Positions 32,423 to 39,708 of a stretch of 64,000 nt of DNA are shown here, in pieces. Below the pieces are notes generated by a model. It was not told where the DNA came from. It worked only from the letters and a program-made list of their open reading frames with translations, and did not search any database. Location: contig CAWDTM010000003.1 in assembly GCA_963805305.1 (NCBI GenBank), forward strand, positions 124,001 to 188,000. The letters are read 5' to 3'. The DNA is from CAVXEH01 sp963805305. GTDB lineage: Bacteria; Chloroflexota; Limnocylindria; QHBO01. Made by a program: the position numbers and the translations under genes. How positions within the stretch are numbered: position 1 is the first letter of the stretch; each line of letters starts with the position of its first letter.

Positions 32423-33952
32423 TCAGTTCGTCGTGGCGTGGCCGAAGAGGATCGCCTGGGCGCCGTTGTCGAACCCCTCCGAGGCGATGACACCGTCGGG
32501 CGTCACGCACAGCGGCGCGATCCACGGGGCTCCGGGCACCGGTCGGTCCTCCTCAGGTACTTCGGATGGGATCGGGTACACCGCGCCCTGGTAGCCGATC
32601 GAGGTCCAGGTGACCCCGTCGGTCGAGCTCCAGGCGAGCGGTTCAGACGCGAAGTCCTGGTTGGGCCAGGGTGTCGTGTAGGGGATTCCGCCGAGGGCGA
32701 CCATGTGCGTCCCATCTGACGCGAGCAATGCCCCTGCTGGTCCCGGATCGCGCTGGTCGACCTTCCGCCAGGTTCGACCGTCCGTCGACGCCCATCCCTG
32801 CAGTCGCGCGTACGGCGCGAGGGCGCCCGTGCCGTCGTCAATGCCGTAGGCGTAGAACCCGTTCGCACCGGCGGCGACCGCGGTCAGCTCCGCGCCCTTC
32901 ACCTCGTTGCCCTCGACGTCCGCTGCCGTCCAGTTCAGTCCATCTGGAGAGATCCACGCCGCCGGCCAACCGGTCCCCAACGATGGTCCCGTGTTCGGCG
33001 AGTAGGTGTCCGGCTCCCCGTCGCGCCCGACGATGACGAACCCGCCGCGGCACACCACCATGTCCCGAAAGACCGCGTGAGCGAAGACAGAACCCAGGTT
33101 CTCTCGGCTCCACGTGACCATGTCGCTCGAGCGCACGATGATTGGTTTGTCGTTGGCGTCCTGGCCAATGGCCACAACACCCGCCGGGCCTCCGGCAACG
33201 GCGATCGGCCACGCGTCCTTCCACGCGGCGCTCCACCCGCCACTGACCCGTGTCCAGGTGGTTCCGTCCTGCGAGACCCACGCCAGTGGTGGGCCATTGA
33301 GGTTCTCAACGCCGTCGTAGCTGACGGCGAGCAGCGTCGTCCCGTTCGAGACGACCCACTGCCGACCTTGCCTTGCGTCGGCGCTGGCGTCTTCGTCGAC
33401 CATGGTCCAATGAAGACCGTCCGGCGATGCGAAGAAGGCCTGGTGGATATCGTCCAGCCGAAGGGCGGGGTCGGGCTGGAAGGAGCCCGATCCCACATAC
33501 ACGCCATGCCAGCGCAGGATGCCCGAAAGGATCCGTCCTTCCTCTGGAGCTGCGGTCGCCCAGGTCAGCCGGACCCAGGTGGCGACCACCGGTGTCGGCA
33601 CCGGCGTTGGCGAAGGCGAGACCGATGGCGACCCCGTCGGCGACGGCTCGCTGCTTGGCGTGACCTCGCCGCTCTGGTTGGCACTGGCGCTGGGCTGCGC
33701 GGAGGAGGTCGGCGTGGGCCCCACGTTCTCGTGCGGGATCATGAGGAACGCCAGCACGGCCACGGCCACGACGGCCACCGCGGCGGCCGCCCACCGGAGG
33801 GGCGGCGCGAACCAGGACCGGCGCGCGAGTGGCGGTGAGGCGGTGACATCGGCCAGGCGGTAGCGCAGGGATGCGGGCGCCCCTTCCCCCGCGTCCTGGC
33901 GCAGGACCGTGGTGAGGTCCTGCTCGAACCGTTCCGAGCGCTCGTCGGTCAT
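32423..33952 (-). CDS. Membrane protein with cytoplasmic anti-sigma-like part and extracellular Asp-box propeller
   Basis: A 509-residue protein. A cytoplasmic N-terminus (residues 1-50) and one membrane helix (about 52-71) are followed by a Ser/Pro/Thr linker (about 78-120) and an extracellular domain of about 380 residues. That domain carries at least five Asp-box-like repeats of the form S-x-D-G-x-x-W-T (ASPDGLHWTMV, VSQDGTTWTRV, ISPDGLNWTA, ASTDGRTWRKV and SSTDGVTWTSI), as in sialidase-type propellers. Its start overlaps the sigma factor stop (ATGA). The layout suggests an anti-sigma factor that reads an extracellular ligand directly. The anti-sigma role is inferred from context. Confidence 0.82.
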   Translation of the reverse strand: MTDERSERFEQDLTTVLRQDAGEGAPASLRYRLADVTASPPLARRSWFAPPLRWAAAAVAVVAVAVLAFLMIPHENVGPTPTSSAQPSASANQSGEVTPSSEPSPTGSPSVSPSPTPVPTPVVATWVRLTWATAAPEEGRILSGILRWHGVYVGSGSFQPDPALRLDDIHQAFFASPDGLHWTMVDEDASADARQGRQWVVSNGTTLLAVSYDGVENLNGPPLAWVSQDGTTWTRVSGGWSAAWKDAWPIAVAGGPAGVVAIGQDANDKPIIVRSSDMVTWSRENLGSVFAHAVFRDMVVCRGGFVIVGRDGEPDTYSPNTGPSLGTGWPAAWISPDGLNWTAADVEGNEVKGAELTAVAAGANGFYAYGIDDGTGALAPYARLQGWASTDGRTWRKVDQRDPGPAGALLASDGTHMVALGGIPYTTPWPNQDFASEPLAWSSTDGVTWTSIGYQGAVYPIPSEVPEEDRPVPGAPWIAPLCVTPDGVIASEGFDNGAQAILFGHATTN

Positions 33953-34521
33953 GGTCTCGTCTCCGATCGGCCGGCGGCGTCGCGAGCCGGCTCGCGCAGG
34001 GCGGCGTCGTACGCCGCGCGCAGCTCGTCCATGGCGTAGTGCAGGCGCGACTTCACCGTGCCCACCGGAAGGTCCAGCTGCTCGGCGACCTGCTCGTCGG
34101 TGAGCCCTTCGAGGTGATGGAGGGCCACGACCGCGCGGTGCTCGGGCGTCAGCGCCGCCAGGGCCTCGCGAAGTGCGGTCCGTTCGACGAAGTCGCCAAT
34201 CGCGTCCGTGCCGTCTGCCGGCTCGGCACCCAGCACGAGCTGCGCGCGGCGGTCGGAAGCTCGATGGTGTAGCCGATCACGACAGGCGTTGACGACGATC
34301 TTCGTGAACCAGGCGTCGAAGCGCGTGGTGTCGCGCAGCGCAGAGAGGTGCTGCCAGGCACGGAGTGCGGCGTCGCTCACCGCGTCCTCGGCATCCTCGC
34401 GATCGCCCAGGATCACCGCCGCCAACCGGAAGCTCCGGTCCAGGCAGCGATCGAGCAGCATGGAGAAGGCGGCAGCCCGGCGTTCCGCCGATCCACGAAG
34501 GTCGGCTCCCAGGTCCTCCAC
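33949..34521 (-). CDS. ECF-family RNA polymerase sigma factor
   Basis: A 190-residue sigma factor. Region 2 is visible as FSMLLDRCLDRSFRLAAVILGDREDAEDAVSDAALRAW and FDAWFTKIVVNACRDRLHHR; region 4 as ALTPEHRAVVALHHLEGLTDEQVAEQLDLPVGTVKSRLHYAMDELRA, with a clear helix-turn-helix. The GTG at 34521 follows GGGGGAG by six bases; TTG 34536 and a TTG at 34584 are in frame alternatives. It is translationally coupled to the propeller-bearing membrane protein. Both flanks of the operon carry shared GTAACC-containing motifs that may be its target promoters. Confidence 0.92.
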   Translation of the reverse strand: MEDLGADLRGSAERRAAAFSMLLDRCLDRSFRLAAVILGDREDAEDAVSDAALRAWQHLSALRDTTRFDAWFTKIVVNACRDRLHHRASDRRAQLVLGAEPADGTDAIGDFVERTALREALAALTPEHRAVVALHHLEGLTDEQVAEQLDLPVGTVKSRLHYAMDELRAAYDAALREPARDAAGRSETRP

Positions 34522-34999
34522 TCGTCGCTCCCCCAAAGGGACCCACTCTCCAATCACGCCCGATATGACTGCCGAGCGCGGCAAACGGTTCGAACCAGGT
34601 CAACCCTGGATGCGCCGCTACGAAGCCGGCAAGGGCCTCTCGGCCCGGGTTGCGGCACCAGAGGTCGACAGCGCAGGAGCGGGGAGCGGGCCCGAGCGTC
34701 GGCTCCTTTGCCACGCCCTCCGCGCTGCGAGCGTGCTGCCAGGTTCTGGTGCTGTAACCAATCCTCGCCGGCCGACGACTGGTCCGTCCGGTTGCCGACG
34801 CCAGGTTGCGTAAACACACCCAGGCGTTCGTTGAAGTGAGCACGGGGACCCGTCAGGGCGGACATTCGTCGCAGGCCTGTAACCCGCCGTCGCTGGGGGC
34901 GAGCCTCTGTCGTGCCGCCAGGTGAGCAACGGTTATGCGCGCGCACCCATTCCGGACCGGTCTCGAACCATGAACCTCCCGGGCGCGGGATGCGTACCA
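34522..34999. other. Long intergenic promoter region between sigma operon and Asp-box lipoprotein
   Basis: No gene is seen in 480 bases. CTGTAACC occurs at 34752-34759 and 34877-34884; the latter lies in GTCGCAGGCCTGTAACC, shared with 32387-32403. AACGGTTATGC (34927-34937) is the inverse of a block at 32204. This stretch should hold the promoters of the divergent ECF sigma gene and lipoprotein gene. Confidence 0.5.
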
Positions 35000-35021
35000 A
35001 AGGTAGTACGAATCCGTAGCA
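35000..35021 (+). promoter_or_regulatory. Palindrome-centred operator candidate, copy 2
   Basis: Its reverse complement matches 20 of 22 bases of 6143-6164. The central palindrome has one change here (TACGAATCCGTA). It lies 25 bases before the ATG of the Asp-box lipoprotein, and a strong AAGGAGG ribosome binding site (35035-35041) sits between. Confidence 0.6.
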
Positions 35022-35046
35022 CCTGTCCGAGATAAAGGAGGCTCCG

Positions 35047-36085
35047 ATGTCCGCGACGTCCCGTCCCGCTGCGAGCCTGCTCATCGCGGTGACGCTCCTT
35101 GCCGCTTGCAGTGCCGGGGGAAACGGCGCGTCGACCGGGTCGTCGCGTTCGGCATCCGCGGCGGCGACGCCATCGGTCCAGGCGCCGGCCTTCGTCTTTG
35201 AAGGTTCCATGCCGGTGGTGAGCACCGACCTGGTGAAGTCATCGCAGGCATTCATCAACCCCGGTGCGGTGATCCGCGACGGCTCGATGCTGCACATGTT
35301 CGCCAACGCCTTCACCGCCTGGCCGGGGCACGTGGACATCTACCACCTGACCTCGACCGATGGCGTGACCTGGACTCCTGCCTCCGCAGACCCGGTCTTC
35401 ACCAGCGACGACGTGCCGTACGCCATGCCCGGAGCCGATGTCTCGACCGGCTTCGTCACCGATGACGGCACCTGGGTCCTGATCCTGGAGAGCGTGAACT
35501 CGATCAAGCCCTGGGCCATCGGGCGGGCCACTGCACCTGGTCCGGACGGGCCGTGGACCGTGGAGCCGGACCCGGTCCTGACGGCGGGCGCTACGGGAGC
35601 CTGGGATGCCGGCGGCCTCTCCTGGCCCAGCGTGGTGCCCACCGCGGATGGCTGGGCCATGTACTTCACCGGCCACGACACCGTTGGCGTCGGCGGGGCG
35701 GAGGCCATTGGCATGGCGACATCGAGCGACGGGAGGACCTGGACCAAGCGCGACCAGCCGGTGCTGAGCGCGGAGGCGACCTGGGAGCTGGGCGGGCTGG
35801 ATCGCCCGCGCGCAACGGTGACCCCCAACGGCTTCGCGATGGTGTACTCGGGGCGCCGCCTGACGGACCGCGGCCTGGCCTGGTCGACCGACGGCGTCAC
35901 CTGGACGCGGGCCGGCGACGTCGCCGGTCATCACCCAGGCGGACTTCCCCGTCTTCGGCCAGTGCTGGGACGCCGCACTGCTGTATGACTCGGGCACGCT
36001 GACCTACTACCTGGAGATCGGCGGCGGGACCAAGGCGACGGGAACGGCGGTGTTCCGCGCCAGCGCGAGCATCCCCGGCGGCTAG
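35047..36085 (+). pseudogene. Asp-box beta-propeller lipoprotein gene with a one-base frameshift
   Basis: The gene encodes a lipoprotein (lipobox LAAC, Cys about residue 20) with a five-bladed glycosidase-like or sialidase-like fold: repeats TSTDGVTWTPAS, ATSSDGRTWTKRD and WSTDGVTWTRAG, plus AGATGAWDAGGLSWPSVVPTADGWAMYFTGHD. The first frame ends at 35988 with an unrelated tail after about residue 293. One extra base near 35920-35927 puts the rest in another frame, VITQADFPVFGQCWDAALLYDSG...RASASIPGG, ending at 36085. The corrected protein would be about 345 residues. AAGGAGG before the ATG is ideal. Either a recent loss of function or an assembly error. Confidence 0.8.
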
Positions 36086-36094
36086 GCGGCGGAG

Positions 36095-36109
36095 CGGTCC
36101 TCCGGACCG
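36095..36109. terminator. Hairpin between convergent genes
   Basis: CGGTCC-TCC-GGACCG, a perfect six-base stem with a three-base loop, followed by ACCTTCTTC. It lies between the stop of the Asp-box lipoprotein gene and the stop of the convergent membrane protein gene. Confidence 0.4.
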
Positions 36110-36116
36110 ACCTTCT

Positions 36117-36572
36117 TCATGCCGTGCGCCCCGAGGACCGGCGAGCCAGCCGCGCCAGCCGCGCGACCGGCAGTGGGCTGGCCACCAGCATGGTGAGCGC
36201 GACAAAGAGGACAAGCGTGCCCGGACTGGAGTAGAGCACGGTCCCCACGTTGCGCTCAGGACCGCCGAACCCGGTCGTCGGCGCACCCACCAGGATCAGG
36301 AAGGTCCAGTAGAAGGCCAGCGGCAGTGCAGGCGGGACACCGAGCAGCCGCCACCACCCGACGGGCTCGACCACGTCGAGCCCAACCGCGAACACGGCGG
36401 TAATCGCCAATCCGGCAACGATCAGGTCCAGGCCGATGCCGATCCACGGCTGCCTGGCGAGGTACCAGTCGCCAGCAACCAGTGCCGAGCCGGCGGCGAA
36501 CCCGAGACCGAGGGCCAGCGCCGCAATCCCCACGACGAATCCGGCGCGGCAGATCCTGCGCGACACCTCCAT
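36117..36572 (-). CDS. Small polytopic membrane protein
   Basis: A 151-residue protein with four predicted helices (about residues 9-30, 38-60, 72-95 and 110-132) and a basic tail RLARLARRSSGRTA. ATG 36572 is chosen because AGGAGG lies nine bases upstream and because longer starts add an unlikely Arg-rich leader. No family is recognised. It converges on the Asp-box lipoprotein gene. Confidence 0.72.
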   Translation of the reverse strand: MEVSRRICRAGFVVGIAALALGLGFAAGSALVAGDWYLARQPWIGIGLDLIVAGLAITAVFAVGLDVVEPVGWWRLLGVPPALPLAFYWTFLILVGAPTTGFGGPERNVGTVLYSSPGTLVLFVALTMLVASPLPVARLARLARRSSGRTA

Positions 36573-36727
36573 CCCTCCAGCCTCCTGCACGTGCCCGCGG
36601 GGTTGCCCGGCCCGGGCGCGTCCAGCCTGCACCCGCCGTCGGCGCAATGCAATCCCCGGCCGATCGGAGATTTGCGCTGTCGCGGCGGCGACGGTGGTGG
36701 TGGGCGACCTTCAGGCCGGCCCCCGGA

Positions 36728-36804
36728 TGAGGCCCTCCTCGTGAGTCCTCGGTGAGTCCTCGCGATCTCCCGGGGGAACTGTGGTCCCGAAGGGCCGGGC
36801 GTCA
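36728..36804 (+). repeat. Decayed, internally shortened copy of the 37.28-37.53 kb locus
   Basis: GAGGCCCTCCTCG and CGCGATCTCCCGG at its left side match 37282-37316 (3' end of the small gene). AAGGGCCGGGCGTCA (36790-36804) is identical to 37518-37532, upstream of that gene. The middle of the gene is missing, and an 11-base unit GTGAGTCCTCG is tandemly doubled inside. Confidence 0.6.
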
Positions 36805-37194
36805 GAAGACCGGTGCCTGTCGGACATCGCCGCCTGACCATGTTGCGGCAGGCGTAACGCATCGTCGGCGGGGTGGCCGGCTGGTGCGCCAAGCACGGTT
36901 CTGTTACGGCGGCCGTGACATGGCGTCGAAGGGTGGGCAGAGGGCCGGTCCGCGACGGTACGTTGTGCCGGGGTGAACACCGAGCTGGAGTAGATCAGGG
37001 TCGCATGGAGTCACGAAACCGGGGACGGTCGGACGTCGCCGCGGGTCCTGGGCCCGCTGCCGTCGGAGCGGATGCACCGGCGCCGGATGACGGGCCAATG
37101 GCGATGACCGCGCCCAGACTGGTACCGATATGGATCCGATCACCGACCACCCTCTGCCGATCCGTCAGTGGCGCCAGGGACGGGATCGTGACGA
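36805..37194. other. Gene-poor stretch
   Basis: No convincing reading frame. GTAAC/TTACGG-type motifs occur at 36851-36857 and 36901-36907, as in the intergenic regions around the ECF sigma operon. It looks like decayed sequence between two remnants of a duplication. Confidence 0.5.
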
Positions 37195-37215
37195 CGCATG
37201 GAGGCGGTGCTGGGG
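37195..37215 (+). repeat. Duplicate of the first codons of the LysE-family gene
   Basis: Twenty-one bases, identical to 37640-37660, which hold the start codon and first six codons of the LysE-family gene. The reading frame is not continued here. Confidence 0.75.
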
Positions 37216-37263
37216 AGTTACGGCACGGCAACCACTGCGCGGTGCCAATCTCCGCGAGGCTCG

Positions 37264-37461
37264 TCAGGCGGGCTGCGGGACGAGGCCCTCCTCGCGGATC
37301 TTCGCGATCTCCCGGCGCAGCTGCCGAGCGGTCGAGATGAGGCGCATCACCAGGAACGCGATGAACAGGATGCGGACCACCCGCGGAATGCGCCGGGTGC
37401 GCTCCGTCCGTTCAGCCGAAGCGAGGTTGCGGCGACGAGCCAGGCGGCTCAGGACGGCCAT
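37264..37461 (-). CDS. Small basic protein with one hydrophobic segment
   Basis: A 65-residue protein with an Arg-rich N-terminus (SRLARRRNLASAERTERTRR), a hydrophobic segment at about residues 27-42 (VVRILFIAFLVMRLIS) and a charged C-terminal helix. AGGAGG lies ten bases before the ATG. A truncated copy of its 3' end occurs about 550 bases away. It is divergent from the LysE-family gene. Its function is unknown. Confidence 0.65.
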   Translation of the reverse strand: MAVLSRLARRRNLASAERTERTRRIPRVVRILFIAFLVMRLISTARQLRREIAKIREEGLVPQPA

Positions 37462-37629
37462 CAGGTTTCATCCTCCTGCACGTATCGAGAGCGTGTGCTC
37501 AACAAAACGATAGCCCCAAGGGCCGGGCGTCACCTGGCTCAACCAGTCCTGATCCGGTTGCCCTCCCGCGCGCCGCTCGCAGTCGGTCGCCGCGGCGGCC
37601 GCATCGACGGTGGAGAGCGCAGGGCACGC

Positions 37630-37635
37630 TATCGT
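37630..37635 (+). promoter_or_regulatory. -10 hexamer for a leaderless transcript
   Basis: TATCGT, seven bases before the ATG of the LysE-family gene; the duplicated copy upstream keeps ATCGTG at nearly the same place. Confidence 0.4.
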
Positions 37636-37639
37636 GGCG

Positions 37640-37660
37640 CGCATGGAGGCGGTGCTGGGG
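37640..37660 (+). repeat. Start region of the LysE-family gene, duplicated 445 bases upstream
   Basis: Identical over 21 bases to 37195-37215, same orientation. Confidence 0.75.
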
Positions 37661-38230
37661 CTCATCGGCTACACGTTCGTCGCGGCGGTGACGCCGGGGC
37701 CGAACAACGTGATCCTGTGGGGAATCGGGCTGCGCTTCGGCTTTCGGGCCGCGATTCCCTACCTGCTCGGTATCCCGCTCGGGGTGGGGGCCATGGTCCT
37801 GGCGGTGGCCGCGGGCGTGGGCGTGCTCATCACGACGGTGCCCGCGCTCGACATCGGCCTCAAGGCGGTCGGCTCGGTCTACCTGCTGTACCTCGCCTGG
37901 CAGGTTGCCGGCAGCGCGGTGGTATCCGAGACCGATGTCGGGTCGGCGCCCGGTTTTGCCCAGTCCGTCGCCTTTCAGTTCGTCAACCCCAAGGCGTGGT
38001 TCTTCGTCCTCAGTGCGGTGGCGGCATTCCGGCCGACGAGCCTGGACGTGCTCCCGGGCGCCGTCCTGATGGCGGTCGTGGTGGCGGTGGTCGTCCTCCC
38101 GTCGGCATCGGTCTGGGCGGCGGGTGGGCATGCCCTCAGCCGGTTCGTGAGCGGGCCGCGGACGCACCGCGCCGTCAGCGTGGTACTGGCCGCGGTCCTG
38201 GCTGCGATGGTGATCCTGATCTGGCTGTAG
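37643..38230 (+). CDS. LysE/RhtB-family amino-acid exporter
   Basis: A 195-residue membrane protein with six predicted helices, the normal size for the family. N-terminal FVAAVTPGPNNVILWGIGLRFGFRAAIPYLLGIPLGVG contains the conserved T-P-G-P-N/x motif, and AFQFVNPKAWFFVLSAVAAF contains the second-half N-P-K motif. Family members export lysine, homoserine, threonine or leucine; the substrate here is open. The ATG at 37643 has no Shine-Dalgarno site but a TATCGT seven bases before it; a GTG 33 bases upstream is less likely. It is followed by a convergent VOC-family gene. Confidence 0.92.
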   Translation: MEAVLGLIGYTFVAAVTPGPNNVILWGIGLRFGFRAAIPYLLGIPLGVGAMVLAVAAGVGVLITTVPALDIGLKAVGSVYLLYLAWQVAGSAVVSETDVGSAPGFAQSVAFQFVNPKAWFFVLSAVAAFRPTSLDVLPGAVLMAVVVAVVVLPSASVWAAGGHALSRFVSGPRTHRAVSVVLAAVLAAMVILIWL

Positions 38231-38243
38231 GGGCGTCGACCGC

Positions 38244-38720
38244 TCAGCGGCCCTCGAAAGCGGCGCGCAGCGTCGCCACGTCGAACTTGCCCACGACCTG
38301 CAGCATCGCTGCGTTGGCGCGCTGGGCCTTTTCCGCGTCGGGATCGGTCAGCATCTCGAGCAGGGCGGTGGGAACCACCTGCCACGAGACGCCGAAGCGG
38401 TCCTTGAGCCAGCCGCAGGGCGCTTCCAGCCCGCCGTCGACGAGCTTCGCCCACACGGCGTCCACCTCGGCCTGGTCCGCGCACTCGACCACGAACGAGA
38501 TGGACTCGTTGAACCTGAACTCGGGTCCGCCGTTGAGGAGGACGAACCGCCGGCCGTTCAGCTCGAGGTCCACCGTCATCACGCTTCCCTGCGGACCCGG
38601 GCCGGCAGGACCGTAGCGGGTCATGCCGTTGATGGTCGCGTCGGGGAAGGCTGCGACGTAGTGGTTGGCGGCCTCCTCGGCCTGGGTGTCAAACCAGAGC
38701 ATCGGATAGATGGGCTTCAC
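38244..38720 (-). CDS. VOC-family protein (PhnB-like)
   Basis: A 158-residue protein of the glyoxalase/VOC fold, PhnB/3-demethylubiquinone methyltransferase-like subgroup. Visible blocks are IYPMLWFDTQAEEAANHYVAAFPDATI, SVMTVDLELNGRRFVLLNGGPEFRFNESISFVVECADQAEVDAVWAKL and a C-terminal APCGWLKDRFGVSWQVVPTALLEML, which is nearly diagnostic for the subgroup. The enzymatic role of the subgroup is mostly unknown. The GTG at 38720 has GGAG eight bases upstream. Confidence 0.92.
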   Translation of the reverse strand: MKPIYPMLWFDTQAEEAANHYVAAFPDATINGMTRYGPAGPGPQGSVMTVDLELNGRRFVLLNGGPEFRFNESISFVVECADQAEVDAVWAKLVDGGLEAPCGWLKDRFGVSWQVVPTALLEMLTDPDAEKAQRANAAMLQVVGKFDVATLRAAFEGR

Positions 38721-38808
38721 GGCTCGTCTCCTGCGGTGCGGTTTGGTGGTGGGACGAGGCGCATGGCCGCGACTCATCGGTCCGCGACGGTGCGTGCAGA
38801 TCCTGTGC

Positions 38809-39597
38809 CTAGCGGAGCTCCACGGATCGCTTGGCGAGGCCATACCAGTAGCCGTCGATGCGGGTCTCGGGCGGGGCGTCGGGCCGGGCCGATGCACCCA
38901 GCGCTACGAAGAGCGGTGCGAAGTGCTCCGTGGTGGGGTGCGCGTACGGCATGCCGGGCGCCTTGTCGCGGAAGGCCATCAGCTCGTCGATGTCCCCGCG
39001 GGCCAACGCCTCGGCCGCCCATCGGTCGAACTCCACCGACCAGGCCGGGGCTCCGGGCCTGCCGCGCATGTACTCGTGGACGAACGGCAGGCCGTGGGTC
39101 ATGAACCCGGAGCCGATGATCAGCACCCCCTCGTCGCGCAGCGGTGCCAGCCGCTGGCCGAGGGCGAAGAGGTGCTCCGGGTCCAGGTCCGGCATGGACA
39201 TCTGGAGGACGGGGACATCGGCCTGCGGGAACATGGCAGTCAGGGGCACCCAGGCGCCGTGGTCGAGGCCGCGGCTGGTGCGCACGACCTCCTCGCCGTC
39301 GGGCATCAGCGCGGCGACCTTGGCTGCCAGCTCCGGCGCCGGTGGCGCGTCGTAGCGCATCTCGTAGTAGTGGCGCGGGAACCCGTAGAAGTCGTAGACC
39401 AGCGGGACCGGCGTCGTGGCGCCCACGGTCACGGGCGCGGACTCCCAGTGGGCGCTGACGATCAGGATCTCCTTGGGGCGCGGCAGGCTGGCGGCCCACC
39501 CGGTGAGCTCCCCCATCCAGCCCGGGTCCTCCAGGAGCGGGGGCGCACCGTGGCCAAGGTACAGTGCGGGAAGGCGACCAGGTGCTGGCTCGATCAT
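38809..39597 (-). CDS. LigB/DODA-type extradiol ring-cleavage dioxygenase
   Basis: A 262-residue member of the class III extradiol dioxygenase family, close in size to E. coli YgiD (4,5-DOPA dioxygenase). Expected zinc/iron ligands are visible: His in LYLGHGAPPLL, His in ILIVSAHWES, and His in GSGFMTHGLPFVHE. RGLDHGAWVPLTAMFPQADVPVLQMSM is a strong family block. It should open catechol-like rings. A perfect 18-base palindrome of MarR type lies 36 bases upstream, so the gene is probably induced by an aromatic compound. Confidence 0.92.
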   Translation of the reverse strand: MIEPAPGRLPALYLGHGAPPLLEDPGWMGELTGWAASLPRPKEILIVSAHWESAPVTVGATTPVPLVYDFYGFPRHYYEMRYDAPPAPELAAKVAALMPDGEEVVRTSRGLDHGAWVPLTAMFPQADVPVLQMSMPDLDPEHLFALGQRLAPLRDEGVLIIGSGFMTHGLPFVHEYMRGRPGAPAWSVEFDRWAAEALARGDIDELMAFRDKAPGMPYAHPTTEHFAPLFVALGASARPDAPPETRIDGYWYGLAKRSVELR

Positions 39598-39632
39598 GTC
39601 GGAAGCCCTCGCGGCGCTGCGGTTTGGCGAAG

Positions 39633-39650
39633 TAGTTGCCCTGGCAACTA
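39633..39650. promoter_or_regulatory. Perfect 18-base palindrome, MarR-type operator
   Basis: TAGTTGCCCTGGCAACTA reads the same on both strands except for its two central bases. It lies just upstream of the LigB-type dioxygenase gene, as repressor sites of MarR-family regulators of aromatic degradation do. No MarR gene is in the window. Confidence 0.75.
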
Positions 39651-39708
39651 TCGCACACCTGGCGAGACGGATGCAAACGGCGGCCCGGAGCCGGGGGGCA
39701 GGCCGTTC

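Noticed and set aside
36711..36980. Minus-strand frame of 89 codons in the gene-poor stretch
   Set aside because: Only its last dozen codons resemble the neighbouring 65-residue protein, and in a broken way. It is better explained as part of a decayed duplication.
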